Below, in pieces: positions 1-9,500 of a stretch of 64,000 nt of DNA; position 1 is the first letter of the stretch, and the number at the start of each line of letters is the position of its first letter. Below the pieces are notes generated by a model. It was not told the DNA's origin, ran no database searches, and saw only the letters and a program-made list of their open reading frames with translations. Source of the DNA: Nonlabens dokdonensis DSW-6 (GTDB lineage: Bacteria > Bacteroidota > Bacteroidia > Flavobacteriales > Flavobacteriaceae); assembly GCF_000332115.1 (NCBI RefSeq), contig NC_020156.1, positions 186,001 to 250,000 of the forward strand, written 5' to 3'. Both the position numbers and the translations under genes were made by a program.

Positions 1-445
1 AAGCCTTCAATCAAATCTATATAAACAACTCTATCCTCTGGTAAGCTAGTAGATCTATCTTTAAATACCCCGCGTTGACTCAATACCAATGCCGCCTCTG
101 TATCCTCTAATATATAATCGATCCTATCTTGGGGATAATCTGGGTCTATTGGTACATAAGCACCGCCTGCCTTTAAGACCCCCAAAATTCCTATGATCAT
201 CTCCAAACTCCTATCCAAACATAAAGCTATCAAAGTATCGGGCTTTAAATCATTACCCGTTCTTTCCTTATAACTGCTTCGTATATGCCTGGCTAACTCA
301 TTACTACGCTCATTTAGCTCATTATAGGTTAACTCTTTATCCTCATAAACTAAAGCTATATTATCAGGCACATTTTCTACCTGAGATTCAAACATCTCAT
401 ATATCGTCTTATCCCTTGGGTAATCCACATCGGTAGAATTCCATT
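1..445 (-). repeat. Duplicated A-domain N-terminal segment, copy 1
   Basis: Bases 1-445 match 4533-4977 almost perfectly (I see one difference, giving SSYKERTG against SSYRERTG). The segment codes for the first part of an A domain. The match ends abruptly at the border with the C domain, and may continue left of the window. Confidence 0.85.
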
Positions 446-1787
446 GATGAATCACCTGATCGTACTCCGATGAATTCAATAAACTTATCTTACTATGTAA
501 CTGATCTGGTGTATTGATAACCTGATCAAGAATATCTTCTAGTCGGACTAAATGGCTATTGGCCTTCTCTTCTGTTAAATAATCACCATCATACTGTAAC
601 TCGATCGTAAGGACATCGCTATATTCATAAGCTTTAATACTCAATGGATAATCCACCTTCTCTATAGCATCACGAATACTAAGCTTTGAAACTTCACTTG
701 ATGTTCCCTTGGGCATAGGGTAGTTCTCAAAACCAAATAAACTATGAAATAATCGACCCTCTCCTTTTTGAAGTTTTGATAAGTCTGCAAAACTATTCGA
801 ATTCAATCCTGTGATCTGTTTTTGAATGTCGTGCAATTGTGATAGAATGCTATTGTCATTATCCCAATTTACAACCAAAGGTAATGTGTTGATAAACAAA
901 CCAACACTCTCTTCTATCCCTTCAATTGGTAAATCCCTACCCGATACAGTAGTCCCAACAATACTATGAGGTGAACTACTATACACTTGTAATAATTTAT
1001 GCCAGATAAACTGTACAATAACATTTATAGTAACCCCTTCTCGCTGACTAAAACTCTTTAACTCCTCATAAACTGACCCTTTAATCTCTATTGCATTAGA
1101 ACCCGGATTACCAACTATTCGATAACTTGTAAGGTCTATGGGATTACTCAATAAAGCATTTATATCATTGGCACCTTCTACTTCTGATAAGATCCCATCC
1201 CAGTAATTAGAAACAACAGACTTATGCGTATATATATACTCTTGAGTCTCTAAATAAGCAACATCTTCTTTAACGTCTATCGAATCCCCTACTATTAATG
1301 ACTCATAATAACTATCCAAACTTTTCAACAGGGCAGGGCCACTCCAACCATCTCCAATACTATGATGATCTGTTTTTAATATCGTATATAAAGTCTCTGA
1401 TTGCTTAATAATATGTAACCTAAAAAGACTTGGCTTGGTTAAATCAAAACCATGCCCCCTATCTAATAATTGGATAGACTTGATCTTTTCGTCTCTAGCT
1501 AACTGTGTCTTTAACTCACTAATGTCATGTAACTCATACTCCAAATCACCTCGATTATATACAACTTGGACTAGCTCCTCTTCCCAATTAAATGATGTCC
1601 TCAAAATAGGGTACTTCCTTATACAATACTCCCAAGCCTGTAGATACTTATCCACATCTAACTCATCATGGTAATCTAACAATAGCTGTACGCGATAGGC
1701 ATCGTCATCTGGCTGGCTTATTGCATGATAGATAAACCCTTGTTGCAAGCTACTGGCAGGATAAATACCTGATATACTGTTTTTCAT
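1..1787 (-). CDS. NRPS, C domain and start of A domain (3' end beyond window)
   Basis: The gene starts at ATG 1785-1787 and is still open at base 1, so only about 595 N-terminal residues are visible. Residues 1-440 are a condensation domain: an opening of the PASSLQQGFIYHA type and the catalytic HHSIGDGWS near residue 144 (HHxxxDG intact). The A domain begins around residue 460 and has the A1/A2-type segments (LTYNELNERSNELARHI, LKAGGAYVPIDP). The pocket is outside the window, so no substrate can be read. The gene lies 16 bp after the stop of the epimerase-containing gene at 1804. A C domain following an E domain should accept a D-configured donor (DCL type), an inference from order. Bases 1-445 duplicate 4533-4977. 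Confidence 0.9.
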   Translation of the reverse strand, partial: MKNSISGIYPASSLQQGFIYHAISQPDDDAYRVQLLLDYHDELDVDKYLQAWEYCIRKYPILRTSFNWEEELVQVVYNRGDLEYELHDISELKTQLARDEKIKSIQLLDRGHGFDLTKPSLFRLHIIKQSETLYTILKTDHHSIGDGWSGPALLKSLDSYYESLIVGDSIDVKEDVAYLETQEYIYTHKSVVSNYWDGILSEVEGANDINALLSNPIDLTSYRIVGNPGSNAIEIKGSVYEELKSFSQREGVTINVIVQFIWHKLLQVYSSSPHSIVGTTVSGRDLPIEGIEESVGLFINTLPLVVNWDNDNSILSQLHDIQKQITGLNSNSFADLSKLQKGEGRLFHSLFGFENYPMPKGTSSEVSKLSIRDAIEKVDYPLSIKAYEYSDVLTIELQYDGDYLTEEKANSHLVRLEDILDQVINTPDQLHSKISLLNSSEYDQVIHQWNSTDVDYPRDKTIYEMFESQVENVPDNIALVYEDKELTYNELNERSNELARHIRSSYKERTGNDLKPDTLIALCLDRSLEMIIGILGVLKAGGAYVPIDPDYPQDRIDYILEDTEAALVLSQRGVFKDRSTSLPEDRVVYIDLIEG

Positions 1788-1803
1788 TTTTTTATTTTTT
1801 TAT

Positions 1804-2616
1804 TTAAGATTGTAATCGATCTAATAAAGACTGACTAAGATCAACTGACTCAAAATCACTAGAAGTATAAAGACTTCCTGACTCAGCTAAACTTTCCTTA
1901 CAATGATCTATAATGCTTATCAAATGTCTTTTAAAGTTTTTTCCAAAGTCTTCCGTGGCTATAGTCCCTAATTTACTATCTATTCGAAAACCTAACCTCC
2001 CTTTTTGAACCCCTCCGTTGATGTTTAAGATATTATGGTCCGTATTCAGAGAATCCACTTGTGAACCACTATCCTCCGAAGTAATAACATCCCAGTCCCT
2101 TAACTCTTCCCCAACTTCAAATTGACCTAAGTAATTAAAACTGATTGGTGCCAAATCACTAAAAGCACATGTACTATTACCTGATACTGCAAACGAACCA
2201 AAGCCTATTCCCTTATTAGGAACACGATGTAAAGTATCCTTTATAAACTGAATACTGCCCCTCAAGCTGTCCTTGAGCTCTAATTTAACAGGAAATATAC
2301 TTGTAAACCAACCCAATGTATGACTATGGTCTATAGCAGGATCTATTGGCTCCCTTCCATGGCCCTCTAATGTTATCCCTTGGATATCTAATCCGTTGAC
2401 ATCTTTTAAAGCATATCCCAAAGCAGTTAACAATAAATCATTAATCTCTGTATAATAAGCTGTGGATATATCCTGCAATAAAATACGAGTAGTAGATTCT
2501 TCTAAATCAAAATAAAATGTACTTTGACTGGTGCCCAAAACCAACTGACTATAATCGGGAATACCCTTGAACCTAGATTCCCAATACAAACCCCTCTTCA
2601 GGGGTGTCTTTAGCAT
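1804..2616 (-). CDS. C-terminal half of NRPS epimerization domain, split from its gene by a frameshift
   Basis: This frame encodes the C-terminal part of an E domain: EGHGRE, HTLGWFTSIFPVKL and FNYLGQF are typical E-domain core motifs. It has no N-terminal half of its own; that lies at the end of the overlapping upstream frame. Joining KDTPEEG of the upstream frame to LYWESRFKG of this one restores a continuous domain, and it needs one G removed from a GGGG run (plus-strand CCCC 2591-2594). The apparent start is therefore probably not a real initiation site. Either the sequence has a 1-nt homopolymer error or the E domain is genuinely broken. Stop is 16 bp before the next NRPS gene. Confidence 0.8.
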   Translation of the reverse strand: MLKTPLKRGLYWESRFKGIPDYSQLVLGTSQSTFYFDLEESTTRILLQDISTAYYTEINDLLLTALGYALKDVNGLDIQGITLEGHGREPIDPAIDHSHTLGWFTSIFPVKLELKDSLRGSIQFIKDTLHRVPNKGIGFGSFAVSGNSTCAFSDLAPISFNYLGQFEVGEELRDWDVITSEDSGSQVDSLNTDHNILNINGGVQKGRLGFRIDSKLGTIATEDFGKNFKRHLISIIDHCKESLAESGSLYTSSDFESVDLSQSLLDRLQS

Positions 2617-5600
2617 AGTTCCTTATTCTAGAAACCCATTGACGATAACTGCTGCCTTTTTGACCTAAGGAATCCCCTAAATATAGACGCTTTAAATCAT
2701 CCGCTAGAATACGCCAACTAACACCATCAACAAGCATATGATGCAAAGCAAAATAAATACGAGCACTACCATCTTCATAACCATGTAAATAACCAACCCG
2801 AAATAAAGGACCAGATTCTAAATCAAAATCACTTTGCCATTTAGTAAGTTCTAAATGAATCGCTTCTGCACTTAATAAACTAACATCTAAAGTCTTTAAC
2901 TCTGGTATTAATACCTCTGATTCATAACGCTGATTTAACTCAAATGAATCGTCTTTAAAATCATAACAGACTCGAAGCATATCATGATGAGAAACCAAAA
3001 CATCTAATATTGATCCCAACTTAATCACATCTAGTTCTGGTGTACGAACTAAAAAACTTTGATTCCAATGATTTGGAGAGACTAATAAATTAGCATTAGT
3101 ACGCTCTAAAAACCATTGCTGAATCGGTAATAAAGAAAAATCCCCTTCCAATATCCCTTGCTCTTGCTCAACCATATCGTCTAGATCCTTCGATTCTATC
3201 CTTACAATTAGCCTTGATATGCTCCTACTCTCAAAAATATCACGAACATTACAACTCAATCCTATTTGTCGAATACGACTTGATACCTGAATACTTAATA
3301 TAGAATCTCCTCCTATCCTGAAAAAATCATCCGTAATTCCTACCCGATCTAATCCTAATACTTCCTCCCATATTCTACACAAAACCTTCTCTGTTTCTGT
3401 CGTTGGAGCTACATACAAATCATCTGAAACGGTAAATTCTGGAGCTGGTAATCCTTTCTTATCCAACTTTCCATTAATCGTCAATGGAAAACTATCCATC
3501 TTAACTAAACTACTAGGAATCATATAATCTGGTAAGGCCAAAGATAGTGACTCTAATATAGATTCCTCTGATAGAGCTACATCTGAGACGTCTAATACAT
3601 AATACCCTACTAAATACTTAATTGTTCCTGTTTCTGTTTCGCGCCCTTTGGCTATAACACAACTCTGAGTGATTCCTTCAATACTCCTTAAAGCATACTC
3701 TATCTCGCCCAACTCAATGCGATACCCTCGTATCTTGACCTGATCGTCATTCCTACCTATATACTCTAAATTACCATCTGATAACCACCTAACTAAATCC
3801 CCTGTCCTATATAACCGCGTATACCCCTTCTCCCTATCTTCATCAGTAGCAAATGGATTTTCTATAAAACGCTCTTCTGTTAAATTTGGATTGTTCAAAT
3901 AACCCCTAGACAAACCTGCACCCCCAATATATAACTCGCCTATAACTCCGATAGGAACTACTTGCTTGAATTTGTCTAATACGTATGCTCTTTTGTTATT
4001 GATTAACCTCCCTATGGTATTAATTTTAGAGTTTTTATTCATTTCATAATAAGAACTTCCAACAATAGCTTCAGTTGGACCATACTCATTTATCAAATCT
4101 ACATCTGAAGATATATTTAGAACTTTAGCATCTGCTAATTCACCAGAGATTATAAGTGTATCTAATACCTCCAAATTATTCATTGTAACTAATAAAGCAG
4201 GTGGAATATAAGCTATATGAATATTATAATCTTTATATATCTTACTAGATAATCTATTATTAGTATTCGTAATAATTAAAGTGTTTGAAAAGCATAATGC
4301 ACCAAACACACATGATATTGAGGTATCAAAAGCATAAGAATGTAATAGATAAAATCTTTTCTTATTTGGTCTTTTTAAAAACTTATATTGAGAGTGAAGA
4401 TAGTTAACAACTCCATCATTATCAACCATTACTCCTTTAGGTTTCCCTGTGGTTCCTGAGGTATAAATTACATAAGCTAAATCTGTTGGACGACTATACC
4501 TCGGTAAATTAGATGGTTGCTCTTTCTGGTAGAAGCCTTCAATCAAATCTATATAAACAACTCTATCCTCTGGTAAGCTAGTAGATCTATCTTTAAATAC
4601 CCCGCGTTGACTCAATACCAATGCCGCCTCTGTATCCTCTAATATATAATCGATCCTATCTTGGGGATAATCTGGGTCTATTGGTACATAAGCACCGCCT
4701 GCCTTTAAGACCCCCAAAATTCCTATGATCATCTCCAAACTCCTATCCAAACATAAAGCTATCAAAGTATCGGGCTTTAAATCATTACCCGTTCTTTCCC
4801 TATAACTGCTTCGTATATGCCTGGCTAACTCATTACTACGCTCATTTAGCTCATTATAGGTTAACTCTTTATCCTCATAAACTAAAGCTATATTATCAGG
4901 CACATTTTCTACCTGAGATTCAAACATCTCATATATCGTCTTATCCCTTGGGTAATCCACATCGGTAGAATTCCATTCAAACAACAATTTATTTTGCTCA
5001 CCCAGTGTCAAGTAATTAATGGTTCCAACTTCCTTTTCTGGAAAAGTCAAAACCTCGGATAACAAACTCTTATAATGAGATATAAATCCTTGAATTACAT
5101 CTCTATCATATACATCTGAATTATAATCAATATTTAATAATAAATAATCACCAATCTCCTTAAAGGTAATATCAATATCGACTTTAGACATAATGAAGCC
5201 TTTATCTGATATTTGATTAACTTTTTCTTCTTCTAATTTATGACCAGTATCTTCTTCAAAAATATTTTCAATAGTTAACATAACATCAAAAATTGCATTT
5301 CGACTAATGTCTCTGGTTAAATTTAAATCCCTTACCAATTTATCAAATGGGTAACTCTGATATGAATATGCTTCTAATGTTGATTCTTTTATTTTTTTAA
5401 AAAAATCAATAAAACTCTCTTTAGGATCTACTTGATTTCTTAATACTAATGTATTTACATAAAATCCTATTTGATTTTCTAAATCAATATTCTCTCTTCC
5501 CGAAATAGGGGTTCCAATTATAATATCTTCTTCATTGGTATAGCGGTATAATAAAATTTTACATACAGCAAGTACTCCCATAAACAAGCTAGCATTATTC

Positions 5601-6544
5601 TCGTTACAAAAGCCTCTTAGCTGCTTAGTTGTTTCAGATGAAATATAAGTCTCTAAACTATTTCCTTTATAAGACATTATGCTAGGCCTTATCTTTGTAC
5701 TTGGCAGATTAAGTATAGCTAATCCTCCTGATAATTTATCTAACCAGTATGCTTTATCAAATTGTAAAATTCCATTCGTTAATTGATTCGTTTGCCAAAC
5801 AGCATAATCTTTATACTGTATTCTAAGTTTTGACAAAACGGGTGTATTACCTTTCTGAAGAGTCTGATAAAAGTTCATAACATCTTTAGAAAACACTTTA
5901 ATTGATGATATATCTCCTATGATGTGATGAAAATTAAAATAAAAGATGAACTTATCTTCTGACAACTGAAGTAAACATGTCCTAATAAGTGGGCCTTTCT
6001 CTAAATCGAAAGGTAAATAAGAATCTTCTTTTATATATTTTTCTGCAAGCTCTTTATTATTATCATCCTTTCTATAATCCTTGTATTGCAATTTAAAATT
6101 GAAATCTTCTTTTGATAGTATTTTCTGGTTAACTTCACTATCATTATTCTGTATAAATACAGTTCGCAATATTTCATGTCGTTCAATTGTTAAATTTATT
6201 GCTTTTTCAAAATCATTTACATTATAATAACCTTCTAACAAAATGTTATTGGGAACATTATAAGCAATTGAACCATCTTCTAATTGGCTTAATACCCATA
6301 TTCTCTTTTGAGATGAAGATAAAGGATATACACTACTAGTTGAGCTTACATTTTGTATAAACTGATTTCTCGTTTTTTGAAACTCATTTTTTCTTAAATA
6401 ATTAATTAAGTTTTTCTTATTCTCTTTTATTTCCTTTATAAGATTATCTGACAAATTGGATTGCTCAAATTTTAACTTTAGATTTTCTCCATCTAAAGAA
6501 ATATGAATTTTCTCTTTTTGTAATTTTTCAAGTAATTCCTTCAT
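2573..6544 (-). CDS. NRPS module: docking-C-A-T and N-terminal half of E domain
   Basis: 1323 residues from ATG 6542-6544. Residues 1-50 resemble a TubC-type N-terminal docking domain. The C domain follows (residues 70-500) with HHIIGDIS near 205; the usual HHxxxDG glycine is isoleucine here. The A domain spans about 520-1040: YTSGTTGKPKGV near 695, INEYGPTE, YRTGDLVRW, and a GKLDKKGLP lysine motif. The T domain has FFRIGGDSI near 1075, the form usual in front of epimerases. The E domain starts at 1100 with HHMLVDGVSW near 1270 and then hits a stop after a 1-nt insertion; the rest continues in the frame at 1804-2616. I read the ten pocket residues as DTSYISEVGK, which I do not recognise. The module should deliver a D-amino acid if the E domain is intact. 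It receives its substrate from the upstream PKS. Confidence 0.92.
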   Translation of the reverse strand: MKELLEKLQKEKIHISLDGENLKLKFEQSNLSDNLIKEIKENKKNLINYLRKNEFQKTRNQFIQNVSSTSSVYPLSSSQKRIWVLSQLEDGSIAYNVPNNILLEGYYNVNDFEKAINLTIERHEILRTVFIQNNDSEVNQKILSKEDFNFKLQYKDYRKDDNNKELAEKYIKEDSYLPFDLEKGPLIRTCLLQLSEDKFIFYFNFHHIIGDISSIKVFSKDVMNFYQTLQKGNTPVLSKLRIQYKDYAVWQTNQLTNGILQFDKAYWLDKLSGGLAILNLPSTKIRPSIMSYKGNSLETYISSETTKQLRGFCNENNASLFMGVLAVCKILLYRYTNEEDIIIGTPISGRENIDLENQIGFYVNTLVLRNQVDPKESFIDFFKKIKESTLEAYSYQSYPFDKLVRDLNLTRDISRNAIFDVMLTIENIFEEDTGHKLEEEKVNQISDKGFIMSKVDIDITFKEIGDYLLLNIDYNSDVYDRDVIQGFISHYKSLLSEVLTFPEKEVGTINYLTLGEQNKLLFEWNSTDVDYPRDKTIYEMFESQVENVPDNIALVYEDKELTYNELNERSNELARHIRSSYRERTGNDLKPDTLIALCLDRSLEMIIGILGVLKAGGAYVPIDPDYPQDRIDYILEDTEAALVLSQRGVFKDRSTSLPEDRVVYIDLIEGFYQKEQPSNLPRYSRPTDLAYVIYTSGTTGKPKGVMVDNDGVVNYLHSQYKFLKRPNKKRFYLLHSYAFDTSISCVFGALCFSNTLIITNTNNRLSSKIYKDYNIHIAYIPPALLVTMNNLEVLDTLIISGELADAKVLNISSDVDLINEYGPTEAIVGSSYYEMNKNSKINTIGRLINNKRAYVLDKFKQVVPIGVIGELYIGGAGLSRGYLNNPNLTEERFIENPFATDEDREKGYTRLYRTGDLVRWLSDGNLEYIGRNDDQVKIRGYRIELGEIEYALRSIEGITQSCVIAKGRETETGTIKYLVGYYVLDVSDVALSEESILESLSLALPDYMIPSSLVKMDSFPLTINGKLDKKGLPAPEFTVSDDLYVAPTTETEKVLCRIWEEVLGLDRVGITDDFFRIGGDSILSIQVSSRIRQIGLSCNVRDIFESRSISRLIVRIESKDLDDMVEQEQGILEGDFSLLPIQQWFLERTNANLLVSPNHWNQSFLVRTPELDVIKLGSILDVLVSHHDMLRVCYDFKDDSFELNQRYESEVLIPELKTLDVSLLSAEAIHLELTKWQSDFDLESGPLFRVGYLHGYEDGSARIYFALHHMLVDGVSWRILADDLKRLYLGDSLGQKGSSYRQWVSRIRNYAKDTPEEGFVLGI
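2591..2594 (-). other. Probable 1-nt insertion (frameshift) in E domain
   Basis: Four consecutive C on the plus strand (GGGG on the coding strand). Removing one G joins EEG to LYWESRFKG and fuses the frames at 2573-6544 and 1804-2616 into one protein of about 1,580 residues with a full E domain. Confidence 0.7.
4533..4977 (-). repeat. Duplicated A-domain N-terminal segment, copy 2
   Basis: Partner of bases 1-445. It codes for the A1-A2 part of the A domain in the 2573-6544 gene; the C domains on its outer side are unrelated in detail. This family of repeat is different from the one at 15.8-28.9 kb. Confidence 0.85.
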
Positions 6545-6569
6545 GACAAACTCTGCTTAGTCTTACACT

Positions 6570-9500
6570 TTATATCGATAACTCATTCATTCCTGTACTT
6601 TCTTCAGATAACCATTTCTTTTGATCAATTAATTTAGCTATCTTAAACACTGTACTATTTGTAAACAATTCTTGAACTGAGAGGCTTACATCAAATTTTT
6701 TTTCTATGCTTTGAAGTGTTCTAATTCCTTTTAATGAATCTCCTCCGAGTTCAAAAAAATCATCATTAATTCCAATACTATCAATTCCAAAAAGACCTTC
6801 CCACATTTTAGCCAGTACTTTTTCTGTTTCGGTTATTGCTTCAGCATAACCTATTGAGAGTTTAGGTCGTTCAATTTTAAACTCATCATTATTATTTTCT
6901 TCTTTTATAGATTTGTTTATTTCTTCTATGGCACTATCAAAATCCCTTACAGATATAAGAATTTGATTAACATTCATAAATAAAGATTTTTCAAAGACAG
7001 AAACTAGTTCTTCTCCGTTTATATATCGATCATCGGTAGAAACTATACCATCAAAATTAATTGTCATCCAATTTTTTAAATCATTTGCCCTTGATAAAAT
7101 AAAAGTATCCATAAAATGATTAGCAGCAGAATAAGCTCCATATGTCAATCCGCCAAGTATAGTAGAGAGGCTCGATATAGCTCTAACAAACTTCATGTCT
7201 TGTTCTTTGAATATTTCATAGAGATTTAAAATACCTTTTCCTTTAGAATCAAATTGATTATTAAAAGACGCTTTATCGGTTTTATAAATAGTTTTATAAG
7301 ATGTAATATCTGTATTTCCAGCGGCATGAATTATTCCTGTGATATTCCCATGTTCATTCTGCCATTGATCTATTTCCTTTGATAATAAATCAAAATCAGA
7401 AACATCACATTTACTATAAGCTACACTTCCATAAGTTTCTAAAGTATGTAACCGTTTTAACGCTTCAGCAGAAACATTTGATAAACTTTTTCTTCCAGTT
7501 AATAATATAGTTGCATTATAAGTTTTCATTAAATATTCTGCCAAAATAAAACCGACATAACCCAAACCTCCTGTAATTAAAACATTTAATTCACTTAATA
7601 AATTTGTATCTAATTCATCAATATTTTCAATACTAATATTATTATAACTAGTACTCCAACGTTTGTTATTTCTATATGAAACTTTGGTATCACTTTCATT
7701 ATGTATTATTTCCTTATAAACAGAAGAAATCAAATTGTCATTCACAGATGTTTCATCAAAATCTATGAAGCTTGAAAAAACATTAGTGTTTTCTTGTGCT
7801 AAAACATTTAATAAACTATAAGATGCAGCAGTTTCTGTACTAAGATTATATGTATTTACGATATTAAGCTCATTACTAGAGAAATAAACAATTTTTTTCC
7901 TGGTCTCTGAATCTACAATATTCAGTGTTTTTACAATTATTAAAATATTTTTGACATTTGCTGAGGAATCAAAAATGTCTTTATCATAATGGTTCTTTTC
8001 ATTTATAAAAGTATTTGAAGCTATACTCCAATTATATAACAATACATCAATTTCGAATTTCGTAGTCCTTAAATGCTCTTCAAGTAAATCATAGTCTTCT
8101 GAAATATTAGTATTTATCTCAATTTGTGAACTATCATTAATCTTAAAATGATTGCCTTGAATGACTTCAATGACATTTTTCCCTTCTTTAATTAATTTCT
8201 CTTTTAATAAATGGGAAAAATCATCTGCATTTGAGAACATAATATAATTCTCTTTTTTCACTGTTAATGGTTTTGTTTCCTGTAAAAATGTTTGTTTCCA
8301 ACCTGGAAGATAAAACCACTCTGAAACTTCTCTTTTATGTTCTGTTATTAAATGTCCTTTACCATTTAATGCATTATAAGGATCTACTTTAAATGGAAAT
8401 GAATAGCTTTCAAAAGGATAGGTTGGTATTGATAATTTTCTTCTTTTTATGTTTCCGTAGTATATTTCCCAATTTATTTCAATACCATTATTCCAGAGTA
8501 TTCCAAAAGTACTTAAGAGATGCTCATAATCATTAACATTTTTTTTAATGTGTCTAACAGAGTTAACAATAACATGATTTTGTTTAAGGTTTTTTGCAGA
8601 TTGTCTACAAAGTGTTGCTAATGTATTTCCTGGTCCAATTTCTATAAAAACGAATTTATTGAGTTTAAGAAGGTTATTTATTCCTTTATGAAATTCTACA
8701 GTTTGAAGTAAATGTTTAATCCAATATTTAGGTGAAGTAACTTCATTAACTTCTATAAGGTTGCCTGTTACATTAGAAATAAAAGGAATAGAAGGTTTTG
8801 AGAAATTAACTAAGTTCAATTCATTAAGGTATTCATCAACAATTTCGTTCATCATTTCAGAATGAAAAGCATGTGATGTTTTTAAAATAATACTAGTAAT
8901 GTTTTTTTTATCTAATTTTTTCTTGTGGGATTCAATAATTTCTTTTGTTCCTGAGACTACAAATGAACTAGAAGAGTTAATTGCTGCTACAGAAGTTTGT
9001 TTCAATATGTCATGATCAAATGTATCATAAGATTGATGAATACTTAACATACTTCCATGGGGAACTTTACTCATTAGATCCGCTCTTCTTGATATTAAAC
9101 GAAGTCCCTCTTCAAAAGTAAATACATTACTTATACATGCAGCTGCATATTCCCCTAAACTATGGCCAATCATGTATTCTGGTTTTATTCCATAAGCCAT
9201 TAATTGTTTCGCTAAGGCATATTCAAATAAGAACAATAATGGTTGTGTATATTTAGTATTATTTATTTTATTCTTATCCTCTTCTGAATTTCCAAATAAG
9301 ATTTTTCTATAATCTTCTTTGGAATGCTCAAGTAAAAAATCAAACCCTTTATCCATTATATTTCTAAATGTAGGCTCTTCTTCATACAATTGTTTCCCCA
9401 TCGATAAATACTGACTTCCTTGACCAGAAAACATAAAAACAATTTGTTTATCGTTTTCTAACTTATCTTTAACTAGGTCTTCATTGAATAGCTTATCAAT

